This document shows positions 1 through 13,972 of a stretch of 64,000 bases of DNA, piece by piece. The stretch comes from Alisma plantago-aquatica. Its lineage: Eukaryota; Streptophyta; Magnoliopsida; Alismatales; Alismataceae. The DNA lies in contig OY856412.1 in the NCBI GenBank assembly GCA_963693085.1, positions 1,407,820,694-1,407,884,693 of the forward strand, read 5' to 3'. The notes beneath the pieces are model-generated. The model saw only the letters and a program-made list of their open reading frames with translations, ran no database searches and had not been told where the DNA came from. A program made the position numbers and the translations under genes. The stretch's first letter is position 1. Every line of letters begins with the position of its first letter.

Positions 1-3000
1 GGGTATGCAAATAAGCTTGTTGTGTAGATCTCGCTAAAATAATGAATTTGATATATCGGTTGACTATATTTGGTCAATGGAGGAGGGATTTATGGTTTTT
101 ACTAAACTTATATTAAGAACCATAAAGAAGGGAGTTTAAGGCATTACATTCAATATCCTAATAAAGGTGGGCCATGGATATTTGATCCAATAGACAAAGG
201 GACACACACCTCACTACTCCCAGGTGCAGACACTACAGGATGCTCACCCCCACCTTGGGATGCTAACCTTCTCAAATGGGTGCTCACCTGGGTCATTCTC
301 TATTGCCCTTAGATGCTGACTATAGACGTTGCATCCACGCGACCCTGGCACTGCTTCATAGGTGGTGGTAGCCTGAGCGGCTAGAATAAGGGAAAGGGCC
401 CCTCCATCTTGGTCATGAAGAATCCTCCCAGCCCCGATGGGCTAGCTCGAGCTAGTTCGTGACCTCATATGAGGATGTGGTTGCCTAGGGCAGCAATGCC
501 CAAACCCGCCTCTAGGGCAACACGTAGGGTAGATGAAGCAAGAAGACAAGAGAAGGGGTGCTACATTATGTGAATTTGAAGGAAAGGAGAGGGAAAATGG
601 AAGGATAAAGAGGAACATGGAGTTTTTGCTAGAATAGTTGCTCCAAAATCTAAGAGAATATCACATATTGGCTGACCGTAAGGCTACTATATTAAGGGGG
701 CACAATCCATGGGTAATTATCCAAGAAATCCAATTGGTGTGAGTACAGACTCAAGGTTGAAGACAACCGAGAGCCGTTGCATTAGGGGTATGCAACCTGT
801 GGGGCACAATCCAAGAAATGCAATTGGTCAAAACAAATAAGAGGATAGGACTTATCAAAGAGGGGCACTCAACTAGACTGGGTCATGCCCAAAATAGTCC
901 CACTGAGCCTTAAAATCCAAAGAAATTGATTAAAACAAGTGAAATATGAGCAAATTTTGAAAGTTCATAACTTGTGCTATGATGGTCTGATTGAGGCGTT
1001 GGTCTCATAATTGAACTAACTACATAATGAAATATAAAATGGGTTGATTTTATCATATTAAATAGATCTAACTATAAATTATAATATATAATATATTTGA
1101 TTTTACAAAAGTACATCATATTAAATCTGACTATATGAAATGTATAACTCTTATTGTGTATTTATTTTATGATTGTGTAGTCATATAATAGATCTAACTA
1201 TGAATTATAATATATAATATATTTGATTGAAATGATTATTATATTATAGTCGTAGACATTTTTATATATATTGTGTTGTTCATTTCTAGTGTCAAAATGC
1301 TTTTTAATTTTAAGTAAAGTAATTTACATATAAATTGAATCAATAATTTAACTATACTTCAGATATTCTCAAAATTATATTTATTAATTTTATGCACTAT
1401 TACATACAAATAGTAGTGTTATATATTTTATAAACTATATTTTTTTATCATTTTTTAGTAATCATAAGTAACATATAATCTTCTTTACCAATTGTTATGA
1501 TTGTACAAGTGATTATAAATATAATGTAAAATCTGAAGAAAAAAAACATAACATGGTATGATAATAAAACAAATGACGAGTGAAGTGTGCCCCTGACTGG
1601 GAGGTATTGCACAATGCATTCAAAATAGGGACACATTTTACACATGCAACAATGCATCCCAAATGGGCACACATTGTCCTAAAAAGTTGAAACTTTATTA
1701 TTCTCTTTTATTTGACAGGTTAGAAACTAAAATGAGAGAGAGTGATATTTTGAATTTTGGCACATATTAGTCGTGCAATTGTGTATAGTCTCCCTTCAAA
1801 TATAGTGTGTACATAAATGACTATCCTTATTATTATTTTGTGGACTTATTAGATGCATACATCTAAGCTTCATATTTTACATTTCTTCAACCTCTTTTAA
1901 TAACATAGAATGTCATATTTCCAGTTTTAGTAACTACATAAGTGCACCCCTTTTGGAAGAACCCCTAGAGATGATCCTCTACAACGATGAATTTTCTCTT
2001 ATGACTACGTCCACCACTAGCCTCATCTAGTGTGGTTATCATCAACTTTGACTAATTCGATTTAGATAAGCTATTGATGATTTTAACCGACGTACTTATG
2101 GGTGTATCATTCAAAACTAGATACATTAGCACATACAAACCATTAATGCTAATGTGCAACCCTTAGTAGTGGTATAGTTTCTCCCATTGGCGACAAGAAA
2201 AACTACCAAAATATGTTAAACCTCTACTTTCAATGTATATTAATGTCTACGTTGAATTTCTCATACTTATTAGTCAGTAACTCCAAATAATAGCCTACTT
2301 ATATTGCATATCTGCTATGCACTCCTCCCTGTACCTTGAGGCTTAAGTTGGCATCCTTTATCAATTTGTACCACTTTTATAGTACATTTTCTCAAAGTTA
2401 GGTGCATTAAAAATGTTGAGAACATGCAGCTTGTTTATGTACCAATAATCACTCTCCTATTGCTACTCTTTTCATGTATCCGAATATAGAATTCTTATCC
2501 CCAAAAAATAGAAAATATAAACATTATTTCATTGTCATGAATTGCACTCAACAACCTTTGATCACCCACCTCTTTCTTAGAAGACTTATATCAAGATACC
2601 CATTCATCTGATATCACTTACAACATATAGAGCCTCTCTATGAACTCCAACACTGAACAAACCATGATGCTTGAGACTACAGATACATGATCAAGGTGCA
2701 CTCCTCCACCTTTCATGATATTACCCTACCCATCTATGGGAGAGTCACACAACCAGATCATGGCCCTAGTGGGATTGGAATACATTCAATGAATGTCTTT
2801 CCAATGTTATATTCCAATGCAATAGTAGATAGTGTATCTTTGCTATTTGGGGTTGGTATCTTCTAATGAGAGACCTTGGTCTTTTACTAGGTTAGAATAT
2901 ATAGATATAACCTCATGATATAAATAAATATCTATAATGATCTTTGTTGTGAATTATGACTTATTTTGTGTTCCATACTACTTTGTTGGCAATAACCCCA

Positions 3001-5160
3001 AAGAGATTCATCTATCTAGATTCAAGAATGATCCTCCCATAACTAACTATCCAATTTACTAGTTGATCACATGCACTTAAAATATTCATTACCAATTGCC
3101 TCCTCCTTCCCCTGAGACCATGCTCCTAGTTGATGCACAGGACCACCCCAGTCAACCTACTTTCTCATATGTAGACAACAAGGATATTGTAAATGGTCAT
3201 AAACATATAAAAACATGTACATTTCCTATAAGAATTTAAGATCTTTTTTTAATATAAAATATTATATATCTACTATATTCTTTGTGATGATTATTATTTT
3301 ATACTAACACCCATTAGTCATAGTTATTTATATAAACAACCATGGATGAAGGTCGTTAAAAATAAATGACCAGAACACTTGAAATTTACAGATGCAAGAG
3401 TATAATTGTTATGATTACAAACACTATATTTTCAAGAGAACTTGATTTTCTACTCTTGTCAAAGTTAGGGTCATTTTTCAATTAAAAGCCAATTGAATTT
3501 GCATGATACCCAACCATTAAACAAATTTATATTCAATCTTGCATGTTCTATCACAGATACACTAACTACAAATCGGTGACCAATTTCTGACCAACAAGGG
3601 TGACAAATCAGAACTCTACTTTGACTCTTTATTATGTGCCAAAAAATAAATTGTCTTGTGTAAAGTTAAATATGAAAGGTAAAAAATGGTTGATGAATGG
3701 AATTTTCCCTATGTTTTCTATGAAAAACCACAGATGGAAATGTGCACCATGGAATCTCCCTCTCCACTTTCTACAAGTATACCCCACCTAAAAATAGAGA
3801 CTACAGCTTGCGACCCACTCCTCCAATCTCTTCACTTCTCATGACGATCTGTTTGTCGATTTTTTCAATTAAATCCATGAGACTCATTATAGTTCAAGAT
3901 GTTGAAGCCTCCTCATCACTATCCAAAACAACATAGATGATATAAGTATCAATTCCATAGAAAATATACACACTAGGTTTTTTATTCCTAGTTATACCAT
4001 AGTCATTATAATTGATCACATGGTTGGTCTTGTCATCACCATTACTTGTGCATATATATAGACATGCTTTATGTTCTATAGGGACCATCAACATTGGTGT
4101 TGAACCCACTACAGATAGAGGGGTGGTATGAGTTTCTATACTTGATCTTCCTCCAGATTTATAGGATGTGGAAATCTTCAAAAGCACAACAACACTGGTT
4201 GGGCATGCTTCACAATTTATTCACCCCGAGACCCTTATCCCCAACAAATAAATCAAAGAAATATGTGTCGTCTATGTCACTGAAGAGATTCATCTCCCTA
4301 GAAATGTGAAGATTAAGGTTGGAGAAATTTTCTACACCATAAAACTCAAAGATGGAGACCTCACGACCTTACCTGTATCTTCTTATACCTTACCAATAAT
4401 TCTACTAAATGGTTTATCTGACACAACTTAATTGTGCATATAATACATAACTGTAAGCCTAAGAGTAGTAAGGGGCTAATAGAGGCTTGGTTAATTTATT
4501 ATTGGGAATTGGGTCTTCCATGGACTACTACTAACTAGAATTTATCTACTTGACCTAAGGAAAAGATTAGTTGGTTTTATTAAATAAAGAACTAAAAACA
4601 ATGAACAAAGAATTTAAATTGGTTTTAAGATATTTAAAATGTGATCTACAAGATCCGTATTTCATCATAATTCTATTTATACACGTGGTCTCTTCATTTA
4701 ACATTAATTATGTATACTTGTTTGGATTAGGCATGTGTAGGTTTCTGTACCCACCCTCTCATTATTGTAAACTATTTAGCCAAATTACTAACCCACTTTT
4801 ATAGTGTCAATGTAAGACATTATATGATAAGACCTTCCTCTGAAGAATTGACCTCAAAATGGTTATCCCACTATCATGATGCAGTCTTGATTATGTTGTT
4901 AATGGTTATTCTAATGCTTGATACCACTTTCATAGCAGTTAAGAATGTAACCCATATTCATGGTGGTCAAGAAGGAAGATGGAAAATTAATTGGAATTCC
5001 ATTATGAAAATCCAAGAAAAGATATATATATTAAAATAAAGATAACTATTCACAAACTCAACATTGGACTATTCTGAAGTCCTAGAGAATAAGGGATTAT
5101 CCATCATGCTTAACACGAGATCAAGAGAAGGTTTGGAGAAGAATAACAAAATAAACTTAG
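1..5160. other. AT-rich decayed DNA, no gene recognised
   Basis: I see no reading frame longer than about 100 codons and none that resembles a family I know. Bases 1 to about 1,000 are more GC-balanced and contain short local duplications (for example around 700-830). A direct repeat of about 43 bp occurs at roughly 1,059-1,105 and 1,189-1,231. Between 3,600 and 5,040 several short plus-strand frames follow each other, which may be the relic of an old coding sequence. I could not assign it to a family, so no gene is called. Confidence 0.5.
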
Positions 5161-6660
5161 GAAAGTCCCTTGAAAACATGTGTGGGGATGATCCCCTACG
5201 TAGGTTGTTGTAACTAGACAACATTTCTTCTACCAATCTACTCCTCATAGGTGTCAGGATAATCCTTGCTCAACATCTCGGCATCTTTATATCCTCTCTC
5301 TAGTCTTTCTTTAAAAAATTGATAACCACTTTTTGACCATTCTCTTAGGTTTTGACCAAAGAGGAAAAAACATCACTTATCCAATAGATTGTATCATGTT
5401 GTATTGCTTGTAACTGTGGTTGTCAAGGAATCTTGGTGATACCAACATGGATGTTGGTGCCAGTGAGTTGGATCTTTTCTTGACTTAGTAAGGACGTTTG
5501 GGTGCATTGAACTGAGAGTCAGTGGTACCATGATTCCACTAAGGCATTATGATCCTTGATGTCGGGACCACCGAGTTGGCCATCAGTGGTACCAACTTGG
5601 TGTCTTGGTGGCATCGGGTCCTATATTAGTACTACTAAGATGACTCTATGAATTTGACTCCTTTCATCAATGTGAGTGGTCCGAACACTAAAGTCTGTGG
5701 TACTAAGATTCATCAATTTATGCATGCTTTTCCTACAAGGACATAAGCAATGCATCAGGATATGATACAATACTATAATTCCAAACCAGATGCACTAAAA
5801 TTAGATAAAAGACATGCAAAAAATCTTCAGATACTAATTTGAAATATGATAAAAAAATGTAAATAATACATATTTTATATAAAAATATACCTAAATACCC
5901 TACAAAATAGCAATAAGTTGTGTGCATCAAAACCCCCTAAGCTTGAATCTTGTTCATTCTCGAGGAATACTACTTCACATTTTGTTAAACTAGTCAAAAG
6001 AAAGATCCATATGTGAACTATCTCATCCTTACATTCTGAGATTTGACAGACCAAATCGGACCCATTCAACCATAGAGAAAATAGTTTCTATACAAGCGAC
6101 CAATTATGAAAGTCCATAACATAAAATTTAGTTTGTTAAACACATAAATAAGACAAAGTAGAGAAATATTATGGAAACTCTTAAATATAGTTAGTTCATC
6201 ACAAGATCTCCCTATCTACATTGCTCAGTTCAATGATATTATCTAAGTGGATGTAGTTCCTCAAGTTTACATGAATGATGGGTAAATCATTGTGATTTCC
6301 TATCATTCATAGAAATGGGTAGATGACATGGGTAGAATGGAAAAAGATTCCAACATAATCCCAATCACTTATGTAATAAAACAAAATGATGCTCTTAAAT
6401 GATGGATTCAATGAAAATTGATGTCTCATAATGGCTACTGTTTCTAGTGCAATGATGCATGTTTTAGATGCCTCATCCTAATGATACGTATAGATGGAAT
6501 GTATATATGTAAAGAGTTTTGAAATCTATAACTTTTGTAGACTAGAAATATATAATTATTTTAAACATCCTTTTCCTTCACAATCTTTGGCGTTTTATTT
6601 TTTCTCTCCCTTTTTCCTTCTTATATATACATATATTTACATATTTATACACACAAATAT
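5161..6660. other. Non-coding stretch with GGTACCA/GGTGCCA-rich block
   Basis: No gene is visible. Between about 5,420 and 5,710 the motifs GTGGTACCA, GGTGCCAGTGA and similar recur at irregular spacing. The style resembles the stretch at 16,500-17,050 next to the Athila-like remnants, so this could be a related retrotransposon spacer. That link is an inference from motif style only. The rest is AT-rich and featureless. Confidence 0.35.
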
Positions 6661-6665
6661 ATACA

Positions 6666-7023
6666 GGGTTTATCTTTAATACCCATGAAGGTAACTAAGG
6701 ATTCGCCACCCTTTAGTTAGAAAAGTAACTATTTGGTTAGAAAAGTAAGTTTATGGACAAAATAGTAACTATATTTTGAAAAAGTAACTATACAACTACA
6801 AAGGTATTCAGGGCAGAATACATAGTAAAAATTCTAGTTAAGTATTTATTCTAGAATTTGTATTGTGTATCCTAGTTGTTTTTACCTTTTCAATAAAATA
6901 GTCACTCTTTGACAACATAGTTACTTTTTTATCCGGATAGTTACTTTTCTGGCCAAATATTTAGTTTTCAGGCTGAACGGGTAGCGAAACCTTAGTTACC
7001 CACATGGGCAACGCATAAACTCC
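6666..7023. repeat. Inverted-repeat element (MITE-like)
   Basis: The left end reads inward through GGTAACTAAGGATTCGCCACCC. The reverse complement of the right end reads through GGTAACTAAGGTTTCGCTACCC, so the two arms of about 50 bp are imperfect inverted repeats. Inside both arms AGTAACTA recurs several times. The element lies between TATATA-rich flanks, so a target-site duplication cannot be defined. About 358 bp, AT-rich and non-coding, as expected of a miniature inverted-repeat element. The superfamily is not determined. Confidence 0.55.
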
Positions 7024-8024
7024 ATATATATGTATATATATTGCCCTTATATGATATATATGTTGGGCCCTAACAAAACTTGAAGAGAAGTAAGGATGTA
7101 GAAGATTTTTCTCTATTAATTTATAAAAAATGTGCAAAATATCTTTATAAATAATACTATGCAATGTGCAAACTATATGATCTTTTGCTTTGCAAACTAA
7201 CTTACAAAAACTAATCTATTTGTGCAACTATTGTTTCATTTTAAAATGAAAATGACACTATATGCATGCTATCATGTCATGTAATACCATCAATAAAGAA
7301 AAATGATTAGTGTTTATCCTATTGTGGTGATGCAATGAAATGAGGGTTAGTGAAACAATGTGTCTAGGTTACATAGTATTCCTAACCGTGATACGTCATT
7401 ATTTTATTAATTTATGTGCCATGGTGATTTAAAATTTGTTCTTGAATTGACATAAAAGGCCATGCTATTGCTTGGTCAAATTGGACTCAAACACCATATT
7501 CGTTATAGATGCAAAGGGTTAAATGAAGTGTTAAATTTCAACATCTATTTTTGGATTGACTATTCCGCTCAATTCCTAATGTAATGTACTCCTAAACAAG
7601 AAAATGGGATATGTGTTTGGAGTGACCATACATCAAATCACACATGTGAGTAGTTACTTCTAAAACCACTATTACACTAGATAGATGTGGATTACATACA
7701 ACTAAGAAACTAAATTTAAAATAAAACATGAAATCTAATAATAACAAACAAACAAAAATGATAGAAAGATATAAGATAAGATGTAGGAATAATATGCTGA
7801 TCCATACATCACCTAAGTTCAGAATTGGAAAACGTCCGAATTGTTGAAATGTAGGCCTAGAGGTAGAACAAGTCTACTATTTACTCAAGAGTCACGAAGA
7901 AACAAAGTTCACAACGACAAGGTTGGATCCAGTGGACAGAAAGTGTTAGTGAACTGAGGTGGATCAGATGTCATCTATGGCAGTTGTGCATAGCTGGAAA
8001 TGTCCCCAACTTCTAGTAATAATC
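7024..8024. other. No gene seen; target DNA of the hAT element
   Basis: AT-rich sequence without a convincing reading frame, promoter or repeat. It continues after the hAT insertion at 14,756, so 8,025-8,032 and 14,748-14,755 are the two copies of one target site. Confidence 0.5.
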
Positions 8025-9509
8025 GTTGAGATTAGGGGTGAGCATCGGTCCAGAACCGGACCGGACCCAGGATCGATTTTGTAAGAATTTATGGACCATA
8101 GATGTAACTTCCCTGACCTGGGTTATGCCTTAACCCTAGAAGTTTTGCTTAAGAAAGATAATTAAATCCTTAATTTTGTTTGGTGAAAAGTAATTAAGGC
8201 TCAATAGGAACTTATGTTTCAATTTTGGTCATGTTTGAATAATGTTGAAGCAAGGTTTGCTTATTTAGGACTAAAGTGCAGATTACCCAAGTTGAGGGGT
8301 TAACTTGCAAATGTTACTTGATAAATGTTCCTCAAGTAGTTTGGCATCATGAGCATGAATATGATGCAGAGGAATGGCTTATAAAGGCCCGAGAACTAAG
8401 AAAGAGCTGATAAAACAATGTTTGTGCATTAAAACCTAGTTGTGGTGTAAAGTGCAATTTACCCAAAACCTAGGGTTTAATATGCAAATTACCACTTCAA
8501 TAAGGTCCCTAATGTTTCTTGACATCATTTAGAGAAAATAAAATGAGAGGGGCGTCTCATTTGAATTAAGTTGGAGGAGAAAGAATCTTGATATTAAAAT
8601 ATTCAAGATTTAAGCGTAATTGAAACCCTAATTCAATTTAATGCATAAATAAATAAAATAATTAAAGGACCTTCAACCAAAATTAAAATGGTTGGTTTTA
8701 GATATGTGTGGATATCCTTGAGCTTTGCAAGGACCACGAAATATCCCAAGGAGGTGAAAACTCCACTCACCTTTTTATAAGAAAAAGAATTTCCACTCAA
8801 ATATGGATATTACTATTATAAGAGTTAAGGTGCTTAATTTCTTTTCCTTTAATCCTTGGATAATGAAGAGGTTTTACAAGAGGATGAAGATAGATTCGTG
8901 GCCAAGAATGTAGGGGGGAGTGGTGGAAACAATTTTGGAAATTAAAGGAATTAATTCCATTTTCTCTTTCCTTGGAAATTACTTATACATATCTCATTTC
9001 CAACCCACTTAAGGACCTTTCTTGGAATTTCTTTTCTCTTCTTGCCTTGGCCGACCACGAGAGAAATGGGGAGCAGGAGGAGGACTCCCCCAACCTGTTG
9101 GTAAGTTCTTGACCTTCGTTCTTCTTGATTTCATGGTGGAAATCATAAAACAATGCTTGATTCTTACATTTCTTCACTCCATCTTCAACCCTAGCAAATC
9201 TTTTCATCCAAAAGCTTGAGGACGAGCCTAGGGGGAGTTGTAAAAGCTTCATCCACCATTGTTGACGTGATCTTGGATCTTTGGAGCTCAATTGGAGGTG
9301 AGTTTTATAACTTGAACCCTTGATTTTGTTATTGCATTCAATTCCTTATTAAATAATGATCCTTTCTTCATTCACGATAATTGATTTGGTTGATTGATGC
9401 AATCACCATGAAAATCACAGCAGGTTTCGTGAGTTTAGAGCTTGATGATGATGACATCATCATAATCACACACCTCCCCAAATATCAAGTGCAAATGGTT
9501 TCAATTTGT

Positions 9510-10610
9510 TGGTCCAAACGGTTTACCAAACCGTTTGGAGACCAAACGGTTTCAAAATCGTTTGGTGTTTTGAGCCCAAACCGTTTAAGGGAGTTGACCA
9601 TTTAGGAGGGTTGACCATTTGAGGTCAGAACCCTAATACATGTTGGATGATAATCTAATGGATCCAATTGATTAATTCAATACATAGATAATCATCAAGT
9701 AGCAAACCCTAATCGGGTTAAGTGTTGATTTTGTAATTGATTGTGTTGAATCTTTGGGTTGATTGACCCAAATGGTTTCAAAACCGTTTGGAGATCACCC
9801 AAACGGTCTCAAGGCCATTTGGATGTCACCCAAGACCGTTTGGAGGTATAGGGTTAATTATGGTTGAGAAATTGAAGATCCAAAGATACTAAGTTGAAAT
9901 GTAATCAATAATCGATTTGATGATCAATCCAATGATCCAAACCCTAATCGGATGTCAAGGATTTTGATGATGTGATGGGAAAACGGTCTGAAGACCATTT
10001 TGAGGTCATCCAAATGACCTCAAGACCGTTTGAGGTTAGGTCATGTTCAATTTGTATGGTGATCCAATGATCTCAAAGTAATTAGTTTCATAATGATTAA
10101 CATTGAAGGTCCATTGATTTCAATCCCTAATCCAATTGATTCAAAACCCTAAATAATGATCAACTGAGGGTTAAATCAGTTGAAGGATGATCTATTAAGC
10201 TCAATTGAAGTATGATGTTAGGTTCAATTGATGAGTGGTTATATGAGTTCAATCGATCAGGGAATCAACATTGAAAACCCTAAAGCAACTTGAGTGGTTG
10301 AGACCATAATTGGTCCATTCGGTTTTGAGGAGGTTTGGACCAAACGGTCTCAAGACCGTTTGGGACCAAACAATCCCAAACCGGTTGAGATTCAAATGGT
10401 TTCAAGTACCACTTTGTCAAACGGTTTCAAGCACCTACTTTACCAAACGGTTTCAATGGTTAGTTCAAGACCGTTTGGAGGTCTAAACAGTCTTAGACCG
10501 TTTGAAGGTATTACAAGAAAGACCGTTTGAGGTCTGGTTGGTCAAGACCGTTTGGGGTATAAGTGACCAAGATTGTTTGGTAGATAATTAACCAAACCGT
10601 ATGGACACTT
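9510..10610. repeat. Array of CAAACGGTC / GACCGTTTG inverted repeats
   Basis: Dispersed copies of a short palindrome with arms CAAACGGTCT and AGACCGTTTG around a 2-base centre, plus many half-sites and TTT/AAA-core variants. They are spaced irregularly. The same motif fills the corresponding U3 region of the other LTRs of this family (about 21,210-21,960, 27,390-28,150 and 52,900-54,670). Confidence 0.8.
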
Positions 10611-11050
10611 AAAGTAACTAAAGGTCAATTGTTTAATTGAACATTACATGATGTGAACCAAGGGTGATTATAATAATTGTACCCTTAATGAGATAGGGTG
10701 ATGAGTACCCTTTGGATAATTAATCTTTAATGATTATGAAAGAAATGACAGAATGTATTAAGTGCCAATTCTTCTTTCAAGTTAAGTTGATTTAGTTTAA
10801 TCAAGTCTGAAGTAGTATCCTCTTATAGAGGCTGAGAGAGAGAGGACTTCCTACATGAATGATAATCATGTAATGGATAAGCCTCAACACCTTCAACATG
10901 AATGATTAAGTAATTAGGGTATGATCCTTAATAAAGAGATCATGAAACCCTAATCAAGGAGGTTGTTGAGCTCTAACATAAATCTAGGGCAATATCAGAT
11001 GTAACCCAAATCAAGGGTAATGTTGTGACTCTAAACCAGGATGATAATAT

Positions 11051-11268
11051 GGGAAATCCAAATTCAGGGTAACTTCATGAGAAACCCTAATTGAGGGTGA
11101 TTCCATGAGAAACCCTAATTGAGGGTGATTCCATGTGAAACCCTAATTGAGGGTGAATCCATGTGAAACCCTAATTGAGGGTGAATCCATGAGAAACCCT
11201 ATTTGAGGGTGGATCCATGAGAAACCCTAATTGAGAGTGATGTTATGAGAAACCTTAGTTGAAATGAA
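11051..11268. repeat. 28-bp tandem repeat containing AAACCCTAATTGAGGGT
   Basis: About eight consecutive 28-bp units of the form GAGAAACCCTAATTGAGGG followed by a variable TGATTCCAT-like part, with decay at both edges. The plant-telomere-like AAACCCTAA is embedded in a longer unit, so this is a minisatellite within the LTR and not telomeric DNA. The other LTR copies keep only two to five decayed units (around 20,460-20,580, 26,640-26,760 and 52,010-52,150). Confidence 0.8.
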
Positions 11269-13961
11269 TAGTAAACCCTAATTGTGGGTTATTGAATGAG
11301 AAACCCTGATTTAGAGTAATGCCATGAAAATCCCTAAATTAGAATGATGTTATGTAAAACCTTGATGTAATGATATTATGAGAGACTTAAATCCAAGGTG
11401 ATGCCATATAATGATATGTGCAACCATAGTGATGGTATAATGGCCAATACAATAAAGTAGGATGTGGTTGTTACAATCAAGGGTAAAGTTGATGAACTAT
11501 ATGAATAGTAATGTTGATACTATAATAAGTAAGGGTCTAAGGGACAAGATGATGCCTAGATCATTATATATCTCATTTCATGAATGTGTAACAACCCTAT
11601 ACACCTTACAATGATGAGGACATGAAACTCTTAGGAATGATGTATGCTATACTAAATAATGATGTGGATAACATCCTAAGAGTTGAAATATCTAAAGTGA
11701 TGAATAATGGTTTATCCTATATTCAACACTGCCTAACCATTGGATAAGTCCACATCATTAAAGATAGTTGGACAATTCTAATGTGTGACCTATGCATCAT
11801 ATGATGAAAGTGACAAGTTAGTGGGTAAAGTATTAAGAGGGAAATACCTTAATACAAGGTTAGTTGATTAACTTAAGTAAGATGGAAATGAGAAGAAAGT
11901 GATACATCAAAACATGATAGATATCACATTTAACATTTTAGTGTAGACATACCTTGATGAACCTCTAATCCAATATTCTTGGATAATAAACACATGGAGT
12001 GTGTGATATGTAATTGTTGCAATAAAGATGTAATGAAATCAAAGTACTTTGATAAATGTTGAATAATATACCTTGAGAAAGGGGTAAGCCAAATCAATGA
12101 GTATGATGTAATCATACCATAATAAGAATGAGAAATGAACTTGTACCTTATATTGATGATCATTAATGATATATGATGAGAGTAAAGATCATAAGTAAAT
12201 ACTTATGATATCAGTGAATGCTCCTAGAGGTGTGGATCAATATATATTAGGGTTGAACTAATAATGTGAGCATGAAACCCTAATTAATGTAAAATGGGAA
12301 ACCCTAACCCTAATTTTGAGTAAAGGGAATGAAAAGCCCTATTTGATAGATAACCCTAATCTTGATAAAGGATGGTGGTGTTACTATTGTTTCATATGAT
12401 GTGATAAATGATTTACATGACTGTTATCATGTCTATTAATCATGTGGACATCATGAGATGATGAACATAGCCAGATTTGAGCTATGACATTCATATAAGA
12501 AATATGTTGAATGGCCTTATGCTCCTAATGTTGTTGTTGATTAGTAAAAGTAACAAAATGTGTATGGACCTTATGAGTTCCATGAATAAGTTGTTGCCTA
12601 GTGAAAGGTGACAAAACACTTAATAGGCCTTGTGAGCCATGTGAGATACTTGTGTAACAAGTATTATGTATACCTCGGTCTGAGGACCTGGAGGTAATAG
12701 TTACCTAACAAGTGGTAACAGTGATAGTGATGAATTGAGGGTATGAATACCCAAAATTGATAAGTATGATAATGATGTTGTTGAGGGATGTGAACTTTCA
12801 AAGAAATGAAATGAGGGACTGAGATCCCAATGTCTTATAAAGACTGAGAAGTGATTGATGAAAATAGTACATGTTTCTTTATAGCATTTGTCTGAATAAG
12901 TTATATTTGAGAACTTGATTGATGCTAAAAGAATATGCTAATGTACTTAATTAATCTAGTGAAATCATATCATGTAGAGCCCTGACCATAGATCCATCAT
13001 CGTCAGCAATTTGGTGATGGTGAAACGGGTGCTCCGCGGCAAAACCCAGATCGCATATTTTGAATATGTGGGGGCAATGGGCGAATGTATCCTGGCGTCC
13101 TAATGAGGGAATTGGTGGAAGGTAAACATTAAACCTCTCAATCCTTCATTATTTGTACCGGGATGGATGTATCACGAATCTCCCGATGATTGGGTTAGAT
13201 GTCGTACACATCTCCCAATAATGTTAATGTCGGATCGATGGAGATAAACCTGAAATCTCACGATCGCGAAGAGAGTGCAGCACGCCACTGTAACTCTGAT
13301 AGTGAAGTTGCCAGTATACCCTGGAAAGCTATATATAGCAGAGACACAAGTTGTCCTGCATGTGATCTTGTACTGACCGAGATGTGGGAGGTCTTGGTAG
13401 CCGGCTCAACCATTGACCTTGTATGGTACCGATTTCGACTTCACAGTGGTCGGTTGGAGTATGAGCGGTATACCTCATTTCCTCAGGGCATAAGTGTGAT
13501 TGTAAAATGTAATCAGATGTATAGCATGTTTGATTAAGGATTGAATACAGAAATTCATTGGCTGATGTTACATTTCTTTTATGCATCTCTAGTTGGTAGA
13601 TGTTATTTGTATCCCTTTATATATTCATTGCAAGTAGATGTATGAATTATGAATCTACCATGAGTAGATACAATGCTCTCCTTAGGAAAGGAGATTATTT
13701 TACTCTGTTCACTCAATGTTTAATACTATTGTTAATACATAAGAACTCCTGTTCAATTTTAATTATAATAAACTGCTATAACAATGTTTTGGTGGAGAGT
13801 TATATCTCCCACTGGGACAATTTACAATTGTCTCACCCCTGTGGGATCCAATGTTTTTAGGTGAACGTGGATGAAGAGGCAGAAACCTTTTAGCAGAGAA
13901 AGAACATCAGCAGCATCAAGGACAACAATAATATCTCAGGTGGAGATATTGCTTGTCTAGT

Positions 13962-13972
13962 TATATAAATAG
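13962..13972 (+). promoter_or_regulatory. LTR TATA box
   Basis: TATATAAATAG, about 340 bp before the LTR end and followed by a block (GTGTCGTCTCT, then an AGGTCCT core) that is conserved in the other LTRs of the family. This is the expected place of the core promoter at the U3/R boundary. Confidence 0.6.

Noticed and set aside
3600..5039. String of short plus-strand frames that might be a pol or host gene relic
   Set aside because: No catalytic motif (reverse transcriptase, protease, integrase or other) could be recognised in any frame.
11051..11268. Telomere-like AAACCCTAA repeats
   Set aside because: The unit is 28 bp and contains much besides the heptamer, so it is a minisatellite in an LTR and not an interstitial telomere.
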